From Bactericera cockerelli (taxonomy: Eukaryota > Arthropoda > Insecta > Hemiptera > Triozidae): DNA of 64,000 nucleotides. The position numbers and the translations under genes are program-made. The stretch is taken from assembly GCA_024516035.1 (NCBI GenBank), contig CM044958.1:30054355-30118354 (forward strand). The letters run 5' to 3'. This document shows, piece by piece, positions 12,355-23,246 of the stretch; within the stretch, counting starts at the first letter, position 1, and every line of letters begins with the position of its first letter. The notes beneath the pieces were generated by a model. That model was not told the DNA's origin. It worked only from the letters and a program-made list of their open reading frames with translations, and made no database searches.

Positions 12355-14099
12355 ATGGAAGAAGATCCTCCTATTCATCATCAAGAAATTATCGAAGAAG
12401 GTTTAAGAGAAGAAGAGGTGGGTCTTGAACCAGATTTGAGTAAAGTTAAAGAAGAAGTGATCATTAAAATGGAGCCTGATGATGATGCAGATGCAGAGGA
12501 TAGTGCTCTTAATCGAAGAGGAATGCCAAGGCGCACTATCAAGAAGAATAGGTATATCTTTGATGACAACATATTTAATGCAGGAGCCACCAGCCCTAGG
12601 GTCAATAGAACACCTGGCAAGACACCTACTAAAAGAGCTACACCAAATTCCAAGAAAAAGAAAACACCTATATCTGTAGGAAAGTATTCTGCTTCTAAGA
12701 TTCAAACAAGCTTGACTGAATCCCCTGAGAAATACAATGATGCCAAACAGAAAATATCCAAAAAGTCAAGAGTGAGATGTAGTTCACCTGACAGGAACCT
12801 TGGCCAGAGAGTTGGCATGAAACTGAGGAATTTGCTCAAGCTTCCCAAAGCATACAGATTTGTTTGCTACGAGTTTTTCTATAGTAACATTGATAAACCT
12901 CTCTTCAATGATAATGACTTCATTACATGTCTGAAAGAATCATTTCCCAGCTCAAAAAATACAATTTCTCAAGAGCTGAGTGGAGCATGGTACGTAGAAT
13001 GGTGGGTAAGCCAAGAAGGTGCTCATCCAGTTTCTTCACTGAAGAAAGGATCAACCTTGAAAGAAGAAGGAATGTCATACGATATTTGCAGCAAGGTAAA
13101 TGTGGTGATCAAACAACAGTCAAAGACATTCCCTCCGAAATTCCAATTCAACTAGTTGTTGGTACTAAAGTCACTGCAAGAGTGCGGTCCCCTCAAGATG
13201 GATTGTTCACAGGTGTAGTGGATGCATATGATACATCCAACAATACCTACAGGATAACATTTGATAGACAAGGTCTTGGCACTCAGTCCATCCCTGATTA
13301 TGAAGTCTTATCCAATGATACACCAGAAACAATGAACAGACAAAGCTTCCTTCAAATGTTCTTTGCTACAGTTCCTGCAGAGCATACTAGTAGAGCAGGT
13401 AAACCTGAACCTGAGGCTATGGATACACACAGCAGCAACCAAGATGTTGAAGGCATGCTGGGAGAATATCCATCAGAACTCTTGGAACAAGTTGTGCAGT
13501 TCAAGAAGTTATTGAAGTTCAAGAAAAATGAAGTCTATCAAATCAGGGATATGAACAGTGAGGCTGAAAGAAAACAACTCTATGGAGAGCCATATGACAA
13601 AACTTTTCAAAAGAAATATGCTGGGCATATCCTGAGATTAGAGAAGATCAATAAAGATGTCAATCTTTTACTAGCATCTCTCAGCACAAATTTGAAAAAG
13701 CTCAGTGTTACAAGTGAAAATATGTCTTCTCAACTTTATGCCCTATCACCTTCAGATTTACAGCAGGAGACATACATAGCAGCTCAAGAAATTGTAGACA
13801 CTGTCAATAAAAAAAATGGAAACAAAATTGTGGATGACCAGCCTGTGGTTTCTCTTATCACAGACCTTACAGCTCTTGTCCTTCAAATCAAAACTCTAAG
13901 TCATTCCAGTCGTAGTGCCTATGAAGTAGAGGTTCTCAACAGAACCATGTCAGATATCTACAAAAAACTGAGCCCCAGTAACCAGTCAGTGTTTGAGAAT
14001 TGTATAGGTGTTCATATGGAGCAGATCAAAGCAGCTTTGTCTGGGGAACGAGGTTCTCTGGCTACTCTCTCAAAACCCATGACACAGGCAAATAAGTAG
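12355..14099 (+). CDS. lin-9: LIN-9 (MuvB/DREAM subunit), intronless with one-base frameshift
   Basis: The ATG at 12355 sits in a strong context (TTCACCATGG). An acidic N-terminus is followed by RRGMPRRTIKKNRYIFDD and then the DIRP domain (LLKLPKAYRFVCYEFFYSNI ... MVGKPRRCSSSFF). A Tudor-like segment (VVGTKVTARVRSPQDGLFTG ... PDYEVLSND) and a helical C-terminus ending in TAG at 14097-14099 follow. LIN-9 bridges the MuvB core of the DREAM and Myb-MuvB cell-cycle complexes in the nucleus. The frame shifts at about 12948: the reading up to ESFP is in one frame and QLKKYNFSRAEW in the next, as if one base is missing in a short C run. With that base the protein would be about 581 aa, near the family's usual length. 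No introns are present, unlike every neighbour. It may be a sequencing indel in a real gene, or a retrocopy. Confidence 0.85.
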
Positions 14100-14511
14100 G
14101 TAAACACTAGAGAGGGACTTTTCATTTATAAAAAAAAATTCAGTAATTCTAATTTACATAAATTTCTTTTGTACAATATAACTACTTAACGGTCCCTAGT
14201 TTCAGAGCTGTTCATAAAATACTTTAAATGAAATATGTGTTGGTACTTTTTTCTTTATGTAAAAGATATTTTAATCCTTTTTTCCTTTCACATATATTTA
14301 AAATGATAATATTCAGGTATATCAATTCAATCATCAATTATTTTTTGCATTATTCATGTATATCTATCTATCTGCATTGTAAAAAATCTTTGATTTTATT
14401 CTTTACAAAAGTAATGTTTCTTGTTGTATGTAGTCAATGTGCATGTTCTGACATTGTTAGTTCTTGATTTTGTGTACATAGTATCTTGTTATATGTCTAG
14501 AAATTTAAGAA

Positions 14512-14517
14512 AATAAA
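14512..14517 (+). terminator. lin-9 polyadenylation signal AATAAA
   Basis: AATAAA lies 413 bp past the lin-9 stop in AT-rich 3' sequence with no competing gene. No genomic poly(A) tract follows it. Confidence 0.6.
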
Positions 14518-15262
14518 ATCAGAGTTTTGAACAACCTAAAATAAACTTATGGCATTCTTAGCAGTCAAAGACAAAAATACTCTTGTAAAATATTAGATTT
14601 GTGTGATTACAATTAATAATTTTAGTTGTACATTTTTGTACTTTATTTCATTGGTCCTGATTATGGAATATATGGCTAATAATAGTACAAATAAAATATT
14701 GAATTTATTCTGTAAGAAATTTAAATTTTATTGTTATATTTTCTTTTTCATGAATTCTCTCCATCCTAAAACCACACTATTTAACTAATTATTATACAAA
14801 GTCGAAATTCATACAACATTACTATAAGGTAGAAAACAAAAACATAAGATTAAGTAAATATTTTCAAAGTTAGAGTCAGTGCCACATTAAACACATCATC
14901 TCATTCTGTCACTGTTTTATGAATACAACAGTTTTATTCAAATTCAACACAGCAAGAAAACTTAGCGATAAATGGAAAAAAAAGCTATTCACTTGTGCTA
15001 TGTTGGCTAAATTTCGATAGTGAGAGCAGTATCCATGAGAGTGAGAGGAGCGAGACGGAGGATCAGAGGGATTGAGTGTGAAGATGGTGCAGGAATGGGA
15101 CGAGTGGTGGAATGATGTAATATTGTGTAACTTTTGTAATTTTTTTTATAATGAAGAAAAAATATTTAAAGTTATGAAGAAAAAAAAAAAAAAAAAAAAA
15201 AAACTATAACACTACAAACCTGTGTGTATAGAAATTTGTAGTATGTATTTTAAAAAAATTCT

Positions 15263-15440
15263 CATTCTGTCACTGAAGTTGGTAACATCCAGCAAGTCTA
15301 GAACTTGGATGTGTGACCATTCAAATTCAAAACTTCGTTGTGCTGGCTATTCCAACCCAACCCAGGTGAGTGATGTTAATGTGGGTAGTTAGTTTGTGAG
15401 TTTCGAGCATGAGGAGGGTTGAGGAAATGTAAAGCAATAA
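15263..15440 (+). repeat. diverged 5S-rRNA-type SINE fragment
   Basis: It carries 'cttggatgtgtgaccattcaaattc', a diverged copy of the 5S rRNA-like head seen intact at 20822. The SINE body 'cccaggtgagtgatgttaatgtgggtag' follows. It is truncated at the 5' side and lacks a clear tail. Confidence 0.6.
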
Positions 15441-16017
15441 AATCAACCAATGTTTTATAGTTTTTCAAAATATTGGTCGATTTTTTTGCTTTTCCTTATA
15501 AGATAGCTACACTAGGTATTCTTTGAAACACACAAGAGAGTTTTTTTTACACCTCACCAATGCCAATTGTATATTGAAACAGATCCTTTTTTTTTCTCAA
15601 TGTCTCTTAAATATTAAGACATCACCAAGATTCGAACCTGGGGGGCTCACACATCACGTCTTGCTTTCAAAAATCTTCGGAAAACTGGTATATTCAATGT
15701 GCCATTGACGGACGCTGGCTTTTTTACTATCAAATTCAAAATAATGCAGTAGCCTCTGGACATAGAGACGTTTCATTCTTCTTTTAGTGTCTCGTTAAAA
15801 TCTAATTAATTCGAGTATCTGATTTAAATATATCATTTGGGACACTTTTAGTGCTGTCTAGGTCTAGTGGTTTTACAATTTTCATGTTTACAAAATAGGT
15901 ATCCTTCCTATGTTTCTAGTTCCACCAATTCCAGTCTTAAACCACATGATGAGAACTACAAAAAATATTGCTAAAATTTACTAGTCTTGGGTCCCAAACT
16001 TTAGACATCCAGAGGAT

Positions 16018-16112
16018 GAGTGCAGTGGTAGTCAAGTGGTTAACGCGCTAGTCTGGTAATCCAGGTAGCGTAGGGATCCGTTTGTACGAGTCCACTTCTA
16101 AATTTTATTTCA
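16018..16112 (+). repeat. E-family SINE head
   Basis: 'gtagtcaagtggttaacgcgctagtctgg' followed by 'gtagcgtagggatccg' recurs at 37808 (plus), 59196-59395 (minus) and 59480 (plus). The spacing resembles a tRNA A and B box arrangement. Confidence 0.6.
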
Positions 16113-16807
16113 GAGTCACCGCGTCACAAACAAACAGACAAACCAATTGTTTATCACATTAAGGGCAAAACTAATAGACGTTTTTGCAATACCTCTATTC
16201 GCTGGCAACATACAAAATCGTTACCCACGTTAACCTCACTCAACCTTGGTTGGGCAGGGAATAATCAGCATCACGTCGAGGGTTCGAATTTTCAGTGATC
16301 TGATAGGATTTTTGTTGTGCAGAATACGATCGGATTGAAGTGAGACGAAAATAGGAAAATAACAATACTAAATCCAATGAGATCAACAGGAAGCAATTAA
16401 GCCCAGAAAATTCCCATTTCATTTTGGAGAAAAAGGTGTCAGAGCGAAGATAGAACCTGAATAAGGTAAGCCCGTAATTATCAGTATCACGAAGTCTTCA
16501 CCTTGCTAGCTGTTGCTGACTTTAGATGAGAACCAGTGTATTGAACACGCCACACCATCGCAACGTTAACGCAATGCTGGCTTCTTCATTTGAGAAAGCA
16601 GATAAAAATTCTCAACTCTTGCTCAATTTTAAAAAAAAATTGTAAACAAAATACGAGCGGGAATTTTTGAAATTTAAATTTTTAAATTTAAATAAGTTCT
16701 GTGGGATTGAGTGTTACTTTCTCTTTGCATACAAATATTAAGTAAATTTAGAGGAAAGGCTTTTTAATAATGATGTGGACTAGAATAAAAATCTTAAATA
16801 TCTGAAC

Positions 16808-19800
16808 ATGTTTCTCAAAATAATCAACATCAAAAAGAAAACCCAACAATTTTTTCCTAGAACAGTCATCACCTATGTCAAAAACACATTTGACCTGAGG
16901 TATCACAGTACAATAGATCTTTCGCCTGATGAGGAAAAACTGGAGAATTCGTCTTTTAAATCAACCAAGAGGAAAGCAAAAGCTTCAGTATCTCCAGAGA
17001 TTGTAAAGTATTTAAATAAACATAATCCTAGTCTTGATGTAAAATCTATCCCTGAAAAATATATGGTGAAAAGTAAGAATGCCAAAACTTTGTACTTGGT
17101 AAATCATGAGACTGCGGGTAAGTTTTTTTTATGGTAACAAGTTGTCACAGACCCCTTCTGAAATAATAATACTGTGCAGAATGGGTGGATATTTAAGAGT
17201 TGAGGTCTATTTACACACAATAAACAACACAACAGAATACAGAGAAATAATAAATTATTGCTCATTACAGTGGAATCTGGTACAAAATGAATCTCATTGA
17301 TGTTAGGAATATTTTTATTTATTAATGTAGTCAACATGATCAAGTGGTGTAGTGCACTGGGTTTGCATGCACGGTGAACTGTAATTCATCACCAGATAGT
17401 GAAGAAAATAATATACTTGGATTAGAAAAGAGATCCAGACTCTTGGTATACTGCACTACCTTCAAAATTGTAAAGTGGCCTTGATCTTCATCAAAATAAA
17501 TCATTTAACTTCTATATTCTTTTTTATTTCTTCATTTATTTATAAATATTTTTCCTAAGCTCAAATAACACTTCTAAGAAATATTATTATAACAGTCATA
17601 GACACCCTCTGCAAGACGTACAGCTAACATAAAAGAGGAACCATTCTTTAAAATCTCAGTTGTAGCTTGAGCCATATTGATTAAGAATTCATCAAATGAG
17701 TTAGCTATAATCCTCACCTTTGAATTTCACAATAAATAAAGATAATAAATTCTATTGGTTGAGATAGGTATCTGTATGGGTACCAATGGAAATACAATAT
17801 ACATGGCTAATTGTTAAATTCAATGCTCCATCAGGAACTAAAAAAAAATGCATTGAAAAGTTTGATTGGATGTAATTGTTTATTTAAAATCATGGCAGTG
17901 TGGATAACATTTTTTTCAGAACAAGTAGCCAAGGTTCTGAAACCACACATTTCAAAATGCAAGGCTCGGGTGTTACAATGTCACCCAGGGCTAGGAATCT
18001 TGACAGATCACCTCTTGAAAATGAAAATCAAGAAACTTTATCTGCATGAGCCTGATCCCCTGTTCCATGAAAATCTTTTGGTATGTTCCTAAATTTTATT
18101 TGTAAGTATTCACCATGGCCACAATAGATCTAATAGAGGTCAGTGTAAAAATCGGGGCTTCTCTTGTGGGACTCCAACCATTTTACAAAAATAAAATTCA
18201 CTGTGGCCAAGTGAATAGTATACTAGGCTTGCATTCACATGACCTGGGTTCAAATCCCAGTGCAGTTTGAAGAATCTGCTTTAATATGAGCAGCCACCAT
18301 TGGCAGAATTATGGGCAAAAGAAATATACAAGTATTAGGATATTTGAGGAACAGGAAAAAGTCCTATAAATCTGTGCTCTCCACTAGAATTGTGATATAT
18401 TAGCACTAAGGGCCAAATCATGAAACAGGAGTAGATTTAATCCAAGTAGATACTATCCTGTAATGTGCCCTCTAGTCAGACTTTCAACCAATCACAGCAC
18501 ACTTGGTACCTATAGCCTGAGTCAGCTGACAGTGCCTTCGATTAAATCTAATTTGGCCCCAACACATTTATTTATAGTAACTGTATTACATATAGATGCC
18601 AAATTTTGGGTACCTATATTTTTTTTTCTTCATATCAAGGATATCACAGTTTTTGCTATGCTAAGAAAAATATACTTACAATAAATACTGTAGTGTGATG
18701 TTCATCCAAAACAACTGTTGCAGGAGGTGTTTTGATAAGCTATTAGTTGAGCATTTCTGGAAAATAACATCATGTATTTGTTAAGTGGAATGAGAGGGAC
18801 AAAAATAAAATATGTTTCTGGATTATAAATTTGTAATTATGAACTTATTATTAATTAATAAATAGTTTAGTTATACAAACAGTACCAAACTAACACGAAA
18901 GAAAAGTCCAACATTTTTGTTTGTTCTAACTTTGAGTCTTGAAAAGTGAATCTTACAATATCTTCATTTCATGCTGTTTTCTTATCTTTCAGAATAGCTA
19001 CTCATCAAAAAAAGTAGAAATTTTCAACAATGATATCATTCAAGTGCCTAAAAATAAAACAGCAAAAAAGAATCTTGACATTATGTTAGATTACATTAAT
19101 CCGACAAGCTGGGAGGATGACAGCAACTTCCAAATCATAGCTGCTCTTAACAACCAAGAGTTTCTCCGCTACATCCTAAGGAATTTCACAAACCAAGATG
19201 GAATTCTGTCATATGGAAGACCAATGATGTACCTATTCATTACGCCTGCTACTTATCAGAAACTAATAGCTGGGCCGCATCATCCTTGGAACTTGTACAA
19301 ACCACTAGCAGTTCTCTTTCAAATCATGTTCCATATTGACCTCCTGATGACAGTTGATAGAAATGTCTTTCTACCTTGGCCTACCATGTCTGCTTCGAGT
19401 GTAAGTAGGCTTCTACAGCGAGGACCCTGGCCTATACCCAACACTCAGTCACGCGGTGAGGGTATAGACCTACCCAGGGTGTATCCCTATACCCTACACC
19501 CTGGGTTTACAGTCACTTTCAACTGCATGGTCATTTCAAGATGGGGCTTTTACCCTGCATTTGCTGGAAACTTAGAAACCAGCGACTCAAATTAACCTCA
19601 CCCAGCCTGAGTGTGATCAGGAAACACCAGCATCATGAGAGTTCCAGTTTGAATGGTCACCCATCCAATTCCAAGCCTCGCAGGTCGTTGCTTAACTTCA
19701 GTGACTGAAGATAACTGTTCAATGTGCCATAAGCACTGGCCTCTGACTGATTTGATGCAGAACAAACCATGGTGAGAATATAGAAAACTGTTTAATTTTT

Positions 19801-21671
19801 TAAAGCAGAAAACCTCTATAAGGACGAAGATTTTTTTTCCAACTCATTCAGGTTTGCTGCTTACACAAGTCCTGTTTTCCAGGTTCAACATACCATATTC
19901 TTACGTGAAAAAAAAAATCAATTATTTTAACTTCTTTATATCTAGAGCGAATCCAAGAGCAAAGCCTCATCCTCCAAAGATGACCCCATGTACCTGATCA
20001 AAGTGGAAGGCAAGAGAGATTTGTATGAAAAGTTGGGACATCACAACACTCACCGAATCAAAACTCTGCAAAAGTTCGTCACCCATGCAATCGGAAGGAA
20101 AAAACAGCGAGTGATCCCTACAATAGAGTAAGCTAATCCTTTTTTTTTTTGTAAAAAGAGGTAATTGTGCTTTAGAACCGCCTTTGCATTACTTTAGGGC
20201 ACTTTACCTTTACATTCATGCCATTCCGGAAACGAAAAAACTCGGCCAGAATTTTCCACTTCGGCCGAGATTTGAACCCGCAACCTCCAGGTCAGTGATC
20301 AATGCTCTTAACCACTAAGCCCCGTAGGTCGGCTACAGTAAGCTAATCTAGCTGTCTTATGATTATAAAGTAGTCACCGTGGCCGAGTGAGTTAGCGCGC
20401 TAGGCATTGCACGCACGGTGACCTGGGTACGATCCTCAGCGGGGCAGGATTTTTTCTTCTTTGTACTTGGCTGTTCGGTTTCCACTCATACCTCGTGACG
20501 AAAAATGAGTAGCTGTTTTAATGTTCGCAGCGACCAGTGGCAGAATGGTAGACAAAAATAAGATATTGGGAGATTAAAGATATAAAACAAAATACATATA
20601 AACTCTGTTTCGTGTTAATATAGGCCGGTTGGCTGGCGCTACTTGACGAGCGCTCGCCTACCGGCGAGCTTGATGGAAAAGTAGTATAATTCTGCGCTAC
20701 CCACCAAAATTGTGATATAATAACACAAAGAAACACATTTATTTATTTAAGATCATTTATTTAAAATGAAAGAAAATTAATTTCTATGAATATAAAAATA
20801 CCTTTTTTAAATTATTAAGTGCCAGCGTCGATGGCATGTTGAATACACCGGTTCCCTTCAGAACACCGAAGTTAAGCGACATCCAGCGAGTTTAAGACTT
20901 GGATGGGTGACCATTCAAATTCTAATTCTCGTGACGCTGGCTTTTCCCGGCCCCACTCAGGCTGGGTGAGGTCAATGTGAGTAGCAGGTTTGTGAGTTTC
21001 CTGCGAATGGAGGGTAAAACCCCGTCGTGATATGACCATGGCAGTTGAAAGCGACGTTAAACCCCAATTAAAAAAAAAAAAAAAAAAAAAAAAATATTAA
21101 GTGACAATTTTATTTTAGTTTTATTTGTAACTTATTGTAACTTACTGGAACTCTTTTTTTTAAAGACAATACTCACATAGAAATAGCTACCTTGATATTT
21201 TATTTTTTAAATTGAAACAATAGGTTCTAGGTCACTTTTAATAGCTTACCTAATTAAAACCATAGCTCTGTTCATTTACTATTTATTTATTAAAAATTAA
21301 ATTAAAAATATTCTTTGACATCTGTTTGAAACTTATACTGAGTCTATGGCCAACCCAGTAGAAGGGCAGTTCAGAACAAATATTGTTATTTCGTTACTTA
21401 ATTTTACATTTTCAGACAGTGGGTGCCTGGATTTGGGCCTCATTTGATAGCACGGAACATCAATGTGTACACTTTGTTCAACGAGCTCACCCCGGATGAG
21501 ATTCTGAATATCTTCTGCATGATTCACCACATCCCTGGATACGAAGAGTTTGATATCCCGACCTCTATAGAAGCTGAGGACGTGACCAAGGAGAAGACGA
21601 TTGACACCTCCATTGATATGTTCCTGGAGGATGAGGAGGAGGAGGTGGACGATGGACTGACCCCTAGGTGA
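16808..21671 (+). CDS. TFB2M: mitochondrial transcription factor B2 (TFB2M)
   Basis: Five exons join in frame: 16808-17117, 17920-18080, 18993-19400, 19946-20127 and 21416-21671 (1317 nt, 438 aa), all GT-AG. The N-terminus (MFLKIINIKKKTQQFFPRTV) is basic and lacks acidic residues, as expected of a mitochondrial presequence. VLQCHPGLGILTDHLLKMKI is the SAM-binding motif I of the KsgA/Dim1 fold. The position of the catalytic NLPY motif reads IIAAL, so the adenine-dimethylase motif is degenerate. This fits TFB2M, which acts with the mitochondrial RNA polymerase in promoter melting, better than TFB1M. LIARNINVYTLFNELTPDEI and a very acidic tail (FLEDEEEEVDDGLTPR) close the protein. The gene is convergent with ECHS1. 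Introns hold tRNA-type and 5S-type SINEs. Confidence 0.92.
17330..17505 (+). repeat. diverged tRNA-type SINE in TFB2M intron 1
   Basis: 'tgatcaagtggtgtagtgcactgggtttgcatgcacggtgaac' resembles the family A head at 1071 and 20370, with decay of the B box. Assigned by similarity only. Confidence 0.4.
18195..18425 (+). repeat. tRNA-headed SINE in TFB2M intron 2
   Basis: 'cactgtggccaagtg' followed by the B box 'ggttcaaatcccagtg' and the body 'gcagccaccattggcagaat' matches family A. It is older than the copies at 1060 and 20370. Confidence 0.6.
19494..19750 (-). repeat. 5S-rRNA-derived SINE, reverse, in TFB2M intron 3
   Basis: The body 'ttaacctcacccagcctgag' and the 5S-like head 'tggtcacccatccaattccaag' appear in reverse complement, in the same order as the intact plus copies at 20822 and 46234. 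It begins about 95 bp after the exon 3 donor. Confidence 0.75.
20160..20336 (-). repeat. H-family SINE (tRNA-like head), reverse
   Basis: In reverse complement it has a B-box-like 'gggttcaaatctcggccg' and an A-box-like 'cttagtggttaagagc'. A related copy lies at 28025-28165, also reversed. Confidence 0.6.
20370..20737 (+). repeat. tRNA-headed SINE (family A) in TFB2M intron 4
   Basis: 'cgtggccgagtgagttagcg' with 'ctgggtacgatcctcagcgggg' and the tail 'ctgcgctacccaccaaaattgtg' follows the copy at 1060 closely. It forms a tandem of unrelated SINEs with the H element to the left and a 5S SINE to the right. Confidence 0.75.
20822..21094 (+). mobile_element. 5S-rRNA-derived SINE, full length with 9-bp TSD
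   Basis: The first ~120 bp follow animal 5S rRNA: 'gttgaatacaccggttc', 'aacaccgaagttaagcgac' and 'cttggatgggtgaccattc', bounded by complementary gccagcgtc / gacgctggc ends as in the 5S terminal stem. A unique body and a poly(A) run follow. TATTAAGTG flanks it at 20813-20821 and 21095-21103. The 5S internal promoter would drive RNA polymerase III transcription (known for this SINE class). Confidence 0.9.
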
Positions 21672-22216
21672 CAGCAGGGTGCCAGTCAGGCGCGGCTGGT
21701 GCTAAGGAGCTGCGGAACAGCAGCATCCCCAGACAAAAGAGAAAATTTAAGGATTTTCTCAAGTCCTCGTACACAATGGAAATCGTCACAAATTTCTAGA
21801 ATAATGAATGCATAGTTATTATAATTGGTATGGTAAACAAACTCAAACTCTTTAGATACTGAAAGAACGACTTTAAATATCCCATTTAAGTCTGGTTTAT
21901 GTGGTAGCACCCCCAAAAATATTACCCACCGGCCGCGCCTGGTTCCAATCATTCTAAATGTGCCCAAAAAACATTTATGCTGAAAAAGTAAACACTTCAG
22001 CCATAGGTTGTGGCTTCGAATTCCAACTAGGCCGAATTTTGCAGAGAGAAATAATCTGCTTTTTCAATGGCATATGACTATGAGGTCTCTTACCCTAAAG
22101 CTGTTGATGTGTTTAGGTAGATTACTTCTGAGAATTTTTTAATATTGGAAATCGGAAGTATCGCTTTTTCTTTTAATCAAAAAATAATGAGAAAAAAAGA
22201 AGTTATGAGTTAGTTA

Positions 22217-22367
22217 GTTAGTTATCATACATGTGTTTATCACTTTCGCGATGTCACATCTTCTCCAACTCGCTTTACTAAATCTTTGCTGAAACCGTGA
22301 CTTGAACCACCGACCTCCAAATTACAAGTCCGCCGTCTTATCGATCAAGCTACTGAGGTCGGTAAAA
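22217..22367 (-). mobile_element. D-family tRNA-like SINE with TSD
   Basis: In reverse complement it reads 'ctcagtagcttgatcgataa', then 'gacttgtaatttggaggtcg' and a B-box-like 'ggttcaagtcacggtttcag'. About 16 bp (aaaaaagaagttatga) repeat on both sides (around 22200 and 22371). Related copies are at 33625, 50312, 50483 and 52497. Confidence 0.75.
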
Positions 22368-22507
22368 AAAAAAGAAGTTATGATCAAGTACATTATTTTT
22401 ATTGCAGTATATATACATCAATCTAATGTGAAAATAAATAAAACACAATTACTTTTCGATTATTTTTAACAAGGAAATAATTATGTATATTTTTTCTTAA
22501 TTTATCC

Positions 22508-22750
22508 CAGCCTCCGTGGCGTAATGGTTGTGACTACTGCCCGTAGTCCAGAGTTCCCGAGTTCAACTCGCGGTTGGAGCAGACTTTTCGAAGAAAATTC
22601 TGTTTCATCCAAACACGTGAGGCTGGCATTTCCGGCCCAACCCAGGCTGGGTGAGGTTAATGTGGGTAGCTGGTACGATTCCCAGCGAATGGAGGGAAAC
22701 CCCCGTCCTGACTATCTATCTCAGTCAGGACGTTAAAACCAAATAGAATC
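22508..22750 (+). repeat. C-family tRNA-headed SINE with shared central body
   Basis: The tRNA-like head 'cctccgtggcgtaatggttg' with B box 'gagttcaactcgc' is followed by 'ggctgggtgaggttaatg' and 'gcgaatggagggaaaccc'. That body is also found in the 5S-headed SINE at 20822. Reverse copies are at 51730-51945 and 52793-52965. Confidence 0.75.
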
Positions 22751-23087
22751 AACTGGTCACAATAGATCTAATTAGGTCGCAGTGTTAATTGTAAGGGTTT
22801 CACTGAAAACCCTGCAACCAGGTCAGATAATAATAATAATTCTTAATTTATCAGTTTTGGAAACTTAACACTTTTTTGAAGTTACAGAATAAAAATTACG
22901 AAAAATTCATGAAGAAAAAATAAAAATTAATGAGTTTGTTCTCAATAACAAGAGAAAAAAAAAAAAAAATAATAAAAAATAAGACAAGTATGTAACAGTG
23001 TTACAGTAACACTATGTGTTATTTCCCTACTGTGATATCTTGTTTTAGCAATTATAATTATGTTTTTAAAATATGTATGCTAATAAT

Positions 23088-23093
23088 TTTATT
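23088..23093 (-). terminator. ECHS1 polyadenylation signal AATAAA
   Basis: AATAAA on the minus strand, 154 bp after the ECHS1 stop, is the first such hexamer downstream of the gene. Confidence 0.6.
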
Positions 23094-23246
23094 GCTTCGC
23101 CACCGAAAAACTACAGGAGAGATGAAATTTTCTCTGAATTTCAAATAGCCTAGTGATAAGTATTTTCCCCGTAAAGGTTATGGGTTAAAGTCTTTTAAGG
23201 CTAAAAAAGTGATTTGTTTTTTACTCAGCAGGTATTATTCTTAATT

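Larger units (their letters stand above)
14518..16807. other. intergenic, lin-9 to TFB2M, repeat fragments
   Basis: Contains a poly(A)-ended retroposon tail (about 14990-15203), a diverged 5S-type SINE (15263-15440), an E-family SINE head (16018-16112) and a minus-strand SINE fragment (about 16225-16300). The TFB2M promoter should lie at the right end. I see no coding exon. Confidence 0.55.
21672..23087. other. TFB2M / ECHS1 convergent 3' flank
   Basis: Holds the TFB2M 3' UTR (start of the interval), a D-family SINE (22217-22367, minus), a C-family tRNA-headed SINE (22508-22750, plus) and AT-rich filler. AATAAA-type signals occur near 22436, but the TFB2M cleavage site cannot be fixed from sequence alone. 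Confidence 0.5.

Noticed and set aside
12381..12705. Minus-strand frames of 90 and 100 codons over lin-9
   Set aside because: Antisense shadows of a clearly conserved plus-strand coding region.
12940..12955. Programmed ribosomal frameshift in lin-9
   Set aside because: The site reads TTT CCC AGC without an X-XXY-YYZ heptamer or an obvious downstream pseudoknot, and LIN-9 is not known to use one; a missing base is simpler.
20822..20945. Possible 5S rRNA gene
   Set aside because: It differs from 5S rRNA in the distal half, is followed by a SINE body and poly(A), and has target-site duplications.
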